From Chlorobium sp. (GTDB lineage Bacteria; Bacteroidota; Chlorobiia; Chlorobiales; Chlorobiaceae), in the NCBI GenBank assembly GCA_005862285.1, contig SZXW01000010.1, positions 62,001-126,000 on the forward strand: DNA of 64,000 bases. Reading direction: 5' to 3'. Both the position numbers and the translations under genes were made by a program. Under the pieces are notes generated by a model. The model was not told where the DNA came from, made no database searches, and saw only the letters and a program-made list of their open reading frames with translations. Shown piece after piece: positions 17,386 through 25,233 of this stretch (its first letter is position 1; every line of letters begins with the position of its first letter).

Positions 17386-18267
17386 TTACATGTACCCCTC
17401 ACGCCGCAGCGTTTCAAGTCCACCGCCATCTTCGCTGTCCTGTGCCCGGCCGGAGCGCTCGGCGATATTCGAAAGCTTTCCGCTTCCGAGCTCGTCGATA
17501 ATATCCCGGAGTGTGCGTGCATCCGATTCCACCGGGTTCGTGCAGGGATAGCAGCCGAGCGAACGGTACCGGTGGCCGTTTCCCTGGTTGAAGTAGAGCG
17601 AAACCACAGGAATCTTCTCCCGCTCGATGTATTCCCATATGTTCAGTTCGGTCCAGTCGAGCAGCGGATGGATGCGCACATGGGTGCCGGGTGCGAAGTC
17701 AGTCTTGAACTGGTTCCAGAACTCGGGAGGCTGATCGCCGACATCCCAGGAGTTGTCCTGGTCGCGGGGTGAAAAATAGCGCTCCTTCGAACGGCTCCCC
17801 TCTTCATCAGCCCGGACGCCCACAATGACTCCCGTATAGGGTGAGTTGTCTTTATCAGGCACATAACGCCCCAGTTCGTGATCGAGCCGGTATCGGGGCC
17901 ATGCACCCGACAGCGTATGCTTCAGCGCTTCGCTCTTGAGGTTGCGGCAGCAGGTGATGCGGTCCGTCCTGCCGTCGGGAAAGGTCTCTCTATTTTCAAG
18001 CGCCTCACGGTTTTCCCCGTAGACCATGTTGAGGTTCCAGTCGAGCGCGATACGGTCGCGGTACTCGATCATTTCCGGTATTTTGTAATGCGTGTCGATA
18101 TGGACAAGCGGAATGGGAACGTGCCCGAAAAAAGCTTTCCTTGCAAGCCACAGCATGACCGTGCTGTCCTTGCCGATCGACCAGAGCATGCAGAGATTCC
18201 GGAATTCACGGTAAGCTTCCCTCAATATGTAGACACTTTGCGCCTCGAGTTTCTGGAGATGATCCAT
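17386..18267 (-). CDS. cysD: Sulfate adenylyltransferase small subunit
   Basis: The product has 293 residues, normal length. The PP-loop for ATP is SIGKDST (30-36), with conserved [40 protein letters not shown] and the C-terminal [13 protein letters not shown] motif. It joins sulfate and ATP to APS and pyrophosphate in the cytoplasm, with the CysN GTPase as partner. It starts 19 bases after cysH and ends one base before cysNC, in the leftward operon. Confidence 0.95.
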   Translation of the reverse strand: MDHLQKLEAQSVYILREAYREFRNLCMLWSIGKDSTVMLWLARKAFFGHVPIPLVHIDTHYKIPEMIEYRDRIALDWNLNMVYGENREALENRETFPDGRTDRITCCRNLKSEALKHTLSGAWPRYRLDHELGRYVPDKDNSPYTGVIVGVRADEEGSRSKERYFSPRDQDNSWDVGDQPPEFWNQFKTDFAPGTHVRIHPLLDWTELNIWEYIEREKIPVVSLYFNQGNGHRYRSLGCYPCTNPVESDARTLRDIIDELGSGKLSNIAERSGRAQDSEDGGGLETLRREGYM

Positions 18268-18286
18268 TGCTTTTCAATTATTACGG

Positions 18287-19024
18287 TTATCGTTTTTCCC
18301 CGTGCAATCCGCACTCGCGGTGCACCGCCTGCTCCCACCACCAGCGCCCAGCCCTGACATCCTCTCCGGGCATGATGGCCCTGGAACATGGTGCACAGCC
18401 TATGCTCGGATATCCGTGGTCATGAAGTGTGTTGTAAGGAACGCCGTTCGTTCTGATGTACTCCCATACCCATGCCTCGGTGACATCGGCAAGGGGATTG
18501 ATCTTGTAAAGACCGAAGGCCTCATCCCATTCTATCGGGGCCACTCCGGTCCGGGTAACCGACTGTTCCCTGCGCAGGCCGCAGACCCAGGCTTTGAGCG
18601 ATGACAGTTTCCTGCGGAGCGGTTCGACCTTGCGGACCCTGCAGCACTCTTTCCGCTTTTCGATGCTTTCGTAAAAAAGGTTGGGACCGTTTTCGGTCAC
18701 CATAGCTTCAACAGCAGCTTGCTCGGGAAATAACACTTCGATACCGATTTCGTAATGTTTTCCTGTAGCGGCCATCAGGTCGTAAGTCTCTTCCGGCAGA
18801 CGCCCTGTATCGAGCGTAAAAACCGGAATACCGAGGTGTTCCCTGTGGATCATATCGGTTATGACCTGGTCTTCGGCCCCGAAGCTCGATGCGAACGCTA
18901 TCGATTCAGCTCCGAATAAATCGGACGCATACCGGAGGATCGCTTCGGGAGGTTTACCCGCCAATACCTGGTTAAACTTGTCAATTTCCTTTTTCATACT
19001 GCTATCAATCCGTGTTAGTGTCAT
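18287..19024 (-). CDS. cysH: Assimilatory APS reductase, iron-sulfur type
   Basis: The product has 245 residues. A PP-loop-like fold (FASSFGAEDQVI, TLDTGRLPEETYDL) is followed by the cluster motif Cys127-Cys128 ... Cys210-x2-Cys213, which binds a 4Fe-4S cluster in enzymes that reduce APS; PAPS reductases of the E. coli type lack it. The catalytic Cys238 is in ECGLH near the end. It makes sulfite and AMP from APS using thioredoxin-like donors. The start at 19024 is preceded by a strong AGGAGGT seven bases upstream. The cluster type agrees with the dead APS-kinase domain of CysNC. Confidence 0.94.
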   Translation of the reverse strand: MTLTRIDSSMKKEIDKFNQVLAGKPPEAILRYASDLFGAESIAFASSFGAEDQVITDMIHREHLGIPVFTLDTGRLPEETYDLMAATGKHYEIGIEVLFPEQAAVEAMVTENGPNLFYESIEKRKECCRVRKVEPLRRKLSSLKAWVCGLRREQSVTRTGVAPIEWDEAFGLYKINPLADVTEAWVWEYIRTNGVPYNTLHDHGYPSIGCAPCSRAIMPGEDVRAGRWWWEQAVHRECGLHGEKR

Positions 19025-19131
19025 GGTCTATACCTCCTGCAGGCGGCATGCTCATAGCCGTTGCAATGGGATCTCTCTTTGCGGATATCGGGAAATGTGG
19101 CAGAGCGGATATTACCTGACATCTTCGAAGC

Positions 19132-20091
19132 TCACACTCTTTCCGCTACCTCCTGGGAAGCGGTTTTGCGTGCCTGGCCTTTCACACGGGCACGTTTCCT
19201 GTTTTTTTCGCTTGCAGCATCGAGAATTTCCGAAGTGACTTTTTCAATGCCGATGCGATCGATCATATGTCCGAACCGTTCCCTGTTCCGGGCATATTTG
19301 CGGTAAACGGCCATACTCTCTTCGATCAGCAGGAAAAGTTCCTTTTCGCTCTCCACCAGCTTTTTCAGCGGAGTGGCAAAGCGCGGTATTTTCCCCATTG
19401 TACCGCCGATGAAGAGGTTATACCCTTTTCTGGCGACAAACCATGCTTCCCCTGGACAATGCATGGTGCAGACGCTGCAGTTGATGCAGGTATCATGATC
19501 TATTTCATATCGATAATCACCATTCTCGCTTTCCGACCTGTCGATGGCGGCAACCGGGCATTTCGAAATACACAAACGGCAATCACAGCAATCCTGCGCT
19601 TTCCATGCCGGTTCAATTGCCCCCCTTATGCCGATGTCGTTCTCGTTTGCTTTGGTGCAGTTGTTCGAGCAGCCGGCAACCGCCATCTTGAATTTTGACG
19701 GGGTTTCCTGGTTGAAATAATTCGAATCGAGTGTTCCGGCAATACGCTTGGTATCGAAAACACCCCATTTGCATACCTGCTCACCGGGGCAGGCAACAAT
19801 CACCCTGACCCGTGTTCCTGACGCCCCCAGTTCAACCCCGGCCTCCCGGAGTTCCTTAAGGGCAATTTCAAGGTTGTCACGGTGGACATGATGTATTTCG
19901 ATTCCCTGCCGTGTGGACAGATGCACCTCGCCTTTTGCATATCTCCTGGCAACCCGTGCAATCCGTTTGAGCTGTTTGACGTTCAGATCTCCGGCAACTG
20001 CCTTCAATCTCAAAACATACGTTTCCGGCTGTTTCTGGCGCATGACACCGCTCATAGTGGAAATTGCCGGACCTGAGCCATTGACTGACAT
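19132..20091 (-). CDS. Small assimilatory-type siroheme sulfite reductase with ferredoxin domain
   Basis: The product has 319 residues from the ATG at 20091; longer in-frame readings run into tRNA-Cys and are rejected. The siroheme/4Fe-4S ligands are Cys101-x5-Cys107 and Cys141-x3-Cys145, after the STRQGIEIHHV segment. Two ferredoxin-type clusters follow: CRLCISKCP (about 171-179) and CINCSVCTMHCP (202-213). This is the low-mass, single-chain sulfite reductase seen in anaerobes (assimilatory-type, with fused ferredoxin), not the CysI/CysJ enzyme of enteric bacteria. Its position before cysHDNC points to six-electron reduction of sulfite to sulfide for cysteine, fed by ferredoxin. Confidence 0.9.
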   Translation of the reverse strand: MSVNGSGPAISTMSGVMRQKQPETYVLRLKAVAGDLNVKQLKRIARVARRYAKGEVHLSTRQGIEIHHVHRDNLEIALKELREAGVELGASGTRVRVIVACPGEQVCKWGVFDTKRIAGTLDSNYFNQETPSKFKMAVAGCSNNCTKANENDIGIRGAIEPAWKAQDCCDCRLCISKCPVAAIDRSESENGDYRYEIDHDTCINCSVCTMHCPGEAWFVARKGYNLFIGGTMGKIPRFATPLKKLVESEKELFLLIEESMAVYRKYARNRERFGHMIDRIGIEKVTSEILDAASEKNRKRARVKGQARKTASQEVAERV

Positions 20092-20148
20092 AGACTTACT
20101 GACCTTTCGCTGAATGATAATTCCTGAAACAGCTCTCTTCACTGATCG

Positions 20149-20222
20149 AGGCGACGGCAAGATTCGAACTTGCGGTAAAGGGTTTTGCAGACCCTTGGCT
20201 TCGACCGCTCACCCACGTCGCC
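20149..20222 (-). tRNA. tRNA-Cys (anticodon GCA)
   Basis: On the complement the acceptor strands GGCGACG and CGTCGCC pair fully, the anticodon arm is AGGGT-CTGCAAA-ACCCT with anticodon GCA, and the T arm GCAAG-TTCGAAT-CTTGC is canonical. The discriminator is T (U73), as required for cysteine tRNA. CCA is not encoded. It lies 57 bases upstream of the sulfite reductase start on the same strand, with no terminator between, so it may be part of the cys operon transcript. Confidence 0.95.
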
Positions 20223-20318
20223 ATGCATTTTCCTGCCTCTCGGCAGGCAACAACAAACACTTTTAACAATCGTGAATTAAGCTCCGGATGGGCAAATATC
20301 CAAGCATATACCCCATAA

Positions 20319-20336
20319 ATACCGTAAATATGGTAT
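20319..20336. repeat. ATACC...GGTAT palindromic repeat, copy B
   Basis: ATACCGTAAATATGGTAT, an almost perfect palindrome, differs by two bases from copy A at 11301. It lies about 100 bases upstream of tRNA-Cys. Confidence 0.6.
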
Positions 20337-20437
20337 GTTAGTGGCTGATAGCCGATAAAGGTCAAAATTGTGGGAAAACAGCAATTCGTTATGGATCAGG
20401 GAGACTGCAGGCTTGAATGCGTGTCCTTCCGCAGAAA

Positions 20438-20455
20438 ATACCATATTTGCGGTAC
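20438..20455. repeat. ATACC...GGTAC palindromic repeat, copy C
   Basis: ATACCATATTTGCGGTAC is the same element in opposite orientation to copy B, about 100 bases away. Together B and C form a loose inverted pair. Confidence 0.55.
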
Positions 20456-21004
20456 GCAATATGCCCTTCCTGGGGGATTTATAATGTGTTGTCCTTTGCT
20501 GATTTTAATACTGGTGGGCCATGCCGGTAAACAGGCACCATGGGCTCAGGGATATGACTTTTGAAATCAGGCAAACAAGAATCGCCAATGTCACACTCAG
20601 GTACGGTTTCTTTAAACAGGCTCCTGGATTTCCTGAGCCGGGTTCATCTCTCGACAGTGAACCGGTTTCAACATTCCGGAAAATCCCAACAAGTTCCGAA
20701 TAATGCAGTCCCGGTTTTAAAACCTGATACAGAGAGTGATCGTAAACGCTTTCAAACGCTGGAAGAAGAGATCATAGTCCGCATGGCAGAAGAACACCCG
20801 ACTATTTTCATTACCTGACTCCTGCGCAGGCATTTATTTTTCAGACCCCGATCATTTCAGAGCCATCCCTTTTTCTTGCCCCTGATGGCCGGATATTCAT
20901 AAAAAAACATCCGGACTATCTGCAGCTAAGATGCACAACCTCATCATTAAAGTTCAAAAAACTTTCGCTGCAGAAGTCCGGATGCCGGAGGTAAATAACT
21001 TTTA

Positions 21005-22063
21005 TCAGAACGTCACGGTTGCATAAAGCTCGGTCCTGAACAGATTGTTGTCTATCGCACCGGTCGTGTTGTTTTCCCTGCTGGCACGGTACCTTACAGT
21101 AGGTGTCAGGCTGAATGTCCCGGCTGCCGATTCGTGAACCTTGACATTGTACTGAACCCACACGAAGGTGTTGTTGAAGTCTTTTTTGTTTTGATCGTCA
21201 TTCGTTCTGTTGTAATCAATCCATGCCAGGAAAGGACCCGATTCCGCCTTTGCCCTGAAGATATAACCGTTGTAATTATAACTGTTTCCGTAATAGGTGT
21301 TATTGTCCGCAGTATAGAAGCCGCTGAGGGATACCTTCGACTTACCGGCCGGAATGATAACCTGCGTACCTAATGAGTACGGATTGCGTCCATCACCCAG
21401 ATGGGTCAGGGTAAAGTAGGCCTGCGGAATGAGAGTGATGTCGCCTACCGATGCCTTGAAATTCGTGTAGAAGCCATAACCGTCATTCAGCAGCTGGCTA
21501 GTTGCATTGTTGTCAAAATTCACAACGATGGCGTTCCATTCACCTCCTGCAACGTTTGCACCATAGTTGAAACCGAAAAGACGATCAAAATGGTTTGTTG
21601 AAATCGGTGTATCAACAGCATACAATTTCGTCCCCTGTGGCCCGGTACCAGGTATTGCATAAAGAGTAAGATCGAGGATCGGGTTGTCAAAACTTCCGAG
21701 AGGCAGACGGCCGATCGTCCAATGAGAATTCTCACTGTTATGCCCGAAATAGAACTGCGAAACTGTCAGGCTGTATTTTTCCGTGTTGTTTGACGATACC
21801 GTGGACCAGGCTCCCGCATAGGATTCGTCCTGGAGAAGAGCCTTGAAGTAATAGCCGTCACCGAGGTCTGCCGATGGTTTAAGGCGTACCCTGTATTGAA
21901 AATATTGATCGTCTTTTGAAGTTTTGACTCCATATGTATTAATACTGTTAAAATCGTCCCTCAGACGGATCCCTGCTTCTCCTGCCAGTTTAAGATCAGC
22001 CGAAGCATCGGAAGAGTAGGACAATGCGACAAATACAGCTAAAAGCGATAAAATCTTTTTCAT
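21005..22063 (-). CDS. Outer-membrane porin-like beta-barrel
   Basis: The product has 352 residues. A signal peptide (MKKILSLLAVFVALSYSSDA, cut near ASA) leads into a chain of amphipathic strands such as YFQYRVRLKPSADLG and FYTNFKASVGDITLIPQAYF. The last residue is Phe in TVTF, the standard signal for barrel assembly. No Pfam-type signature that would name its substrate is visible by eye. A strong AAGGAGAT lies before the ATG. It is separate from the cys operon, and a link to sulfate uptake is only positional. Confidence 0.85.
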   Translation of the reverse strand: MKKILSLLAVFVALSYSSDASADLKLAGEAGIRLRDDFNSINTYGVKTSKDDQYFQYRVRLKPSADLGDGYYFKALLQDESYAGAWSTVSSNNTEKYSLTVSQFYFGHNSENSHWTIGRLPLGSFDNPILDLTLYAIPGTGPQGTKLYAVDTPISTNHFDRLFGFNYGANVAGGEWNAIVVNFDNNATSQLLNDGYGFYTNFKASVGDITLIPQAYFTLTHLGDGRNPYSLGTQVIIPAGKSKVSLSGFYTADNNTYYGNSYNYNGYIFRAKAESGPFLAWIDYNRTNDDQNKKDFNNTFVWVQYNVKVHESAAGTFSLTPTVRYRASRENNTTGAIDNNLFRTELYATVTF

Positions 22064-22089
22064 TTGTTAAATCTCCTTTATTTGATGTC

Positions 22090-22118
22090 GTATAAGACAA
22101 AATTTGAATAAAAATCAA
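22090..22118 (-). promoter_or_regulatory. Possible promoter of the porin gene
   Basis: Reading leftward, TTGATT (22118-22113) and TTATAC (22095-22090) are separated by 17 bases, 27 bases before the start codon. It lies immediately after a terminator-like hairpin, so the promoter would start a fresh transcript. Confidence 0.35.
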
Positions 22119-22151
22119 AAGCCGGTTATTCGTTGTCGAAAACCGGCTTTT
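22117..22151 (-). terminator. Terminator-like hairpin just upstream of the porin gene
   Basis: AAAAGCCGGTT (22117-22127) and AACCGGCTTTT (22141-22151) form an 11-base-pair stem with a 13-base loop. Reading leftward it is followed by GATTTTTATT, a fair T-tract. It probably ends transcripts arriving from the membrane-protein gene to the right, or acts as an attenuator. Confidence 0.6.
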
Positions 22152-22660
22152 CATGAATCCTTTCTGCTTGACAGAAACTTATTTGTACATAAACCGTATT
22201 TTCGTCTTGTATGGATTGCACAAAGACAACAACAACTGCCGAAATTGCAGTTGAATTCGAGGTTTGTAAAGAAAGATAAATTCATATGAGTATTGTGTAT
22301 TGTGTTTGACCTACAACTAAATGAATCATCTATCTTCATAAAATCCAAAGACATACCTTATAAATACCATCTATATGGCAGGCGCTGTGTTACCCTATTT
22401 GTTCCAGATATATCCATCAACTTCTACGTCCGGTTCCAAGTTATGATGGTGTTAAATATTCATGAATCCCCCCTGAAAATGGCTCATGCCGGTCAGGATT
22501 CCGTGTCAGTTAAAACTCATAAAACGATCAATTGACGTGCAATCCCGCAGAAGGATAAGGATGGTTTCCGTTAATTGTCAACCGGTTATAACAAAGCATT
22601 GATCAATGCATGGGAACCGGCCGATTGAACGTAAACACTGATAAACCCTTGTGGTAAAAT
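22152..22660. other. Spacer with a 14-base perfect palindrome and a repeat copy
   Basis: No supported gene. GCATTGATCAATGC (22596-22609) is a perfect palindrome nested between CCGGTT (22582-22587) and AACCGG (22615-22620). A TTGACA box reading leftward follows it. A diverged ATACCATCTATATGGCA copy of the ATACC repeat lies at 22364-22379. Confidence 0.4.
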
Positions 22661-23305
22661 TCAGGTTTCTACAAGCAGCTCAGCTTCTTTTTGAGTGGTA
22701 TTCGGGTCAGGCAGTCCCAGAAACTCGCAGATCAGGAAATAGACCGGTCCGTTCAGCAGATAGAACGCTTTCATCCAGTCAGGAACATGAATGCAGTCGA
22801 GCAAGGGCAGACCGGCATACTGCGATGTTGCAATGTTGCGGAAATTGAAATAGTGATAGGCAATAATCTCGGCACCGAAGAGAAGCGACCAGTAAAGTAC
22901 TGAAAAAAAAGCCATTTTTTTGGGAAATGCCATGGTTCGGAATGACGGTACCCAGTGCGCATACATAAGGTAAACACCGAAAAGACCTACAGCCCAGGCG
23001 AACAGCGGATAAACATTGTAGCCGGCAATGACCAGAAGATCCCGGTTGTAGCCGTATTGATCCCTCGCTATAAAAATCCAGCAGCAGGCAAACGCAGAGG
23101 CAATGAGAAGATGAAATACCGCATGACGCCGGTTAGTCAGCAGAAGATAGGGAAATAGAAGCAGATAAACCGTCATGATCATGAAATCCGCCCTTATCAC
23201 GCTGAAATTCAGGGAAAGAAGCACAAGAAGGGATATCGCCTTGTCGGAAATCATAAGCGACCTTTTATCGAACAAGGGGATAGATGACAGAAAACGCTGG
23301 ATCAT
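22661..23305 (-). CDS. Multi-pass membrane protein, unknown function
   Basis: The product has 214 residues from the ATG at 23305; an ATG at 23374 would add 23 residues and neither start has a clear Shine-Dalgarno. About six to seven hydrophobic segments are visible, with the loops FIARDQYGYNRDLL, FRNIATSQYAGLPLLD and a conserved-looking IHVPDWMKAFYLLNGP near the C-terminus. I do not recognise the family; the layout recalls small membrane enzymes of isoprenoid metabolism but no motif proves it. It stands alone between long spacers. Confidence 0.65.
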   Translation of the reverse strand: MIQRFLSSIPLFDKRSLMISDKAISLLVLLSLNFSVIRADFMIMTVYLLLFPYLLLTNRRHAVFHLLIASAFACCWIFIARDQYGYNRDLLVIAGYNVYPLFAWAVGLFGVYLMYAHWVPSFRTMAFPKKMAFFSVLYWSLLFGAEIIAYHYFNFRNIATSQYAGLPLLDCIHVPDWMKAFYLLNGPVYFLICEFLGLPDPNTTQKEAELLVET

Positions 23306-23490
23306 GGGTACCGAAAATGATGAGTAAGAATAGCTGAATGTCAAATGCAAATTTACAATAAAAGAGCAATCCATCTAATATCGATCGGCACTATCCTGCC
23401 GGCAATATAAATGACTCTCCGGATGCGCTGCGTGTTATTACTCCGGCGATTAAAACTGTCAATTCTGGTCAGCAACAATAGCTCCGATCT

Positions 23491-23580
23491 TGTCATTCTC
23501 TTGCAAAGCGAAGAATCCATAAATTATTGTATAGTAGCAAAATGGATTCTTCATTACGCTACGCTTCATTCAGAATGACA
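23491..23580. repeat. 90-base palindromic repeat of the GTCATTCT...AGAATGAC type
   Basis: TGTCATTCT (23491-23499) is mirrored by AGAATGACA (23572-23580), and GAAGAATCCAT (23510-23520) by ATGGATTCTTC (23542-23552). The core between is AT-rich. Elements with these ends are scattered between genes in many Bacteroidetes/Chlorobi and other genomes and look like small non-autonomous mobile or folded elements. No gene is seen from 23375 to 23699. Confidence 0.7.
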
Positions 23581-23625
23581 GACCCGTTGCATGAATTTTC
23601 TTGCGACTGATTGTTGCCGGACTAA

Positions 23626-23660
23626 TAAAAAACGGGGGGCTTTTCCTGCTTACCTCCCGT
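23626..23660 (-). terminator. Rho-independent terminator of the amidotransferase gene
   Basis: Reading leftward, ACGGGAGG (23660-23653) pairs with CCCCCCGT (23639-23632) and is followed at once by a run of T's (23632-23627). It lies 40 bases after the stop codon at 23700. Confidence 0.7.
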
Positions 23661-23699
23661 AGCTTGAAACCAGCGAGGTTTTTGCAATGAAATAGCGGT

Positions 23700-24422
23700 T
23701 CAGGAGCCGTACAAACGGCAAAATTCCGCAAAATTGACAATCACTTTACCGGCAAATGGAGTCTCTTTAACGTTTTCTATCAGATCAGCGACGTTTCGTC
23801 CTGATATTTCGAGGCTTTTGGCCTGTTCTTCTATATCGGCCTTCATGACAACGGTGCTATATTCGGGGTGGAACTGTACTCCCCAGGCACAGCTGCCGAC
23901 ACGGAAAGCCTGATGCGGATCATGATCGCTGACCGCGAGAAGAGTTGCCTCTCGAGGAAGATTGAGAACGGTTTGGGCATGGGTGGCATGTGCGGGAAAT
24001 TGTTCCGGGATACCATTGAAAAGCGGATCTTCTGCGGCTGCCGGGGTCAGTCTGATAGAAACTGTGCCAACCTCACTGCCAAGGGGATGGTATCCAACCT
24101 CGCCCTGCATGGCACGACCGAGAAGCTGATGACCGTAGCAGATTCCGAGAAACGGAACATCTGCCTTCACAAGGGATGGAATCCACGATTCGAGCCGAAG
24201 GCTCCACGGCTGATTGTCGGTTACCATGGAATGCGATCCTGTCACGATTATGCCGAGACAGTCGGTTAACTCAGGAAACGGCTCTCTGTTAACGGTATCG
24301 ATTACTTTCAGAGGAAATGCATGTTCTCCGAGACCGGCCATGATCCAGCCTTCGAAATCACCGAGCCTTTCAAGTGTTGAAGAAAAAGTCGATCCGGTTT
24401 TCAGGATATAAAGCTTTTTCAT
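23700..24422 (-). CDS. Class I glutamine amidotransferase-like protein
   Basis: The product has 240 residues. The triad of class I amidotransferases is complete: Cys95 in GICYGHQLL, His185 and Glu187 in QFHPE. LGIIVTGSHSMV near residue 56 forms the oxyanion strand. No synthase domain is attached, so it resembles the stand-alone GuaA-like amidotransferases whose targets (for example gamma-glutamyl compounds) are often unknown. No partner gene is adjacent. It ends in its own terminator. Confidence 0.88.
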   Translation of the reverse strand: MKKLYILKTGSTFSSTLERLGDFEGWIMAGLGEHAFPLKVIDTVNREPFPELTDCLGIIVTGSHSMVTDNQPWSLRLESWIPSLVKADVPFLGICYGHQLLGRAMQGEVGYHPLGSEVGTVSIRLTPAAAEDPLFNGIPEQFPAHATHAQTVLNLPREATLLAVSDHDPHQAFRVGSCAWGVQFHPEYSTVVMKADIEEQAKSLEISGRNVADLIENVKETPFAGKVIVNFAEFCRLYGS

Positions 24423-24645
24423 AATGTTCGGAAAGTTACCGATCTATCATTGTTCATGGCTGAAGCTATGGTTTTCAGGGCAATAAGACAACAGGCTGCC
24501 GTCATTTGAACACACCACCCTGCCCTGCGATTTCCTTGATCCGCAGGCTCCATAAGGCGCATATTCAGCATTTTTCATATATTTGCGGCTGTCAGCAGGA
24601 TAGAATTATAAAAGGAAACGACAGGGACAACTGACAAGTTTGGGA

Positions 24646-25230
24646 ATGACTGTTAAAAAACATCCATCACTTATTTTTCTGACAGGTTTCAGCGGGTCCG
24701 GAAAATCGACCATCGGCCCTCTGCTTGCGAACTCTCTGGGTTATGAATTCATCGATCTCGATCACCTGATAGAAAAAAATGCAGGCAAATCCATCACGCG
24801 GATTTTTGCCGAAGACGGAGAACAATATTTCAGAAACCTTGAGTTCAGCATTCTGAATGCTCTTGTCGAACAAGGCAACCTGGTTGTTTCGCTCGGCGGC
24901 GGCGTTCTTGAAAACGACCGTTCTTTCGAGCTGATCAAACAGTATGGCACACTGGTTTATCTTAAATCGTCCTCAAGGATTCTTGCAAAAAGGCTCTGCA
25001 ATAAAACCGACAGGCCGCTGCTGAAAGGTGAAAACGGCAGGAAGCTATCCAGGGAAGAACTGGAACAGAAAATCGAATCAATCATTGCAAAACGGCAGCC
25101 CCGGTATGAAAACGCGGAAATAACCGTACAGAGCGATTTCAAGCGGATCGGATCGACCGTTGAGGAACTGACCCGTAAAATCGAGCGATTTGTCCGCAAG
25201 GCTTCCGTCGCATCCGGAAATAAAGAATAA
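24646..25230 (+). CDS. aroK: Shikimate kinase
   Basis: The product has 194 residues from the ATG at 24646 (a TTG two codons upstream is the alternative). Walker A is GFSGSGKSTIG, followed by DLDHLIEKNAGKSI, the shikimate-binding YFRNLE and the SLGGG loop. It phosphorylates shikimate with ATP, in aromatic amino-acid synthesis. aroB starts 3 bases after its stop, so the two are cotranscribed and probably coupled. Confidence 0.94.
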   Translation: MTVKKHPSLIFLTGFSGSGKSTIGPLLANSLGYEFIDLDHLIEKNAGKSITRIFAEDGEQYFRNLEFSILNALVEQGNLVVSLGGGVLENDRSFELIKQYGTLVYLKSSSRILAKRLCNKTDRPLLKGENGRKLSREELEQKIESIIAKRQPRYENAEITVQSDFKRIGSTVEELTRKIERFVRKASVASGNKE

Positions 25231-25233
25231 CCA

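Larger units (their letters stand above)
20223..21004. other. Long spacer with repeats, no supported gene
   Basis: Short open readings on the plus strand (the longest 85 codons at 20561-20818) have no Shine-Dalgarno or family pattern and are not called. CCTGCC/GGCAGG (20232-20247) forms a hairpin just upstream of tRNA-Cys. TCCGG/CCGGA pairs and an AAAGTT/AACTTT pair at 20949-20990 lie just after the porin gene and may end its transcript. The promoter of the leftward cys operon should be here but was not identified. Confidence 0.4.

Noticed and set aside
20092-20160. N-terminal extension of the sulfite reductase to 20160
   Set aside because: It would run into tRNA-Cys; the ATG at 20091 leaves the family-like N-terminus intact.
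20149-20222. tRNA-Cys as an active integration site with att duplication
   Set aside because: No second copy of the tRNA 3' end and no integrase gene were seen in the window.
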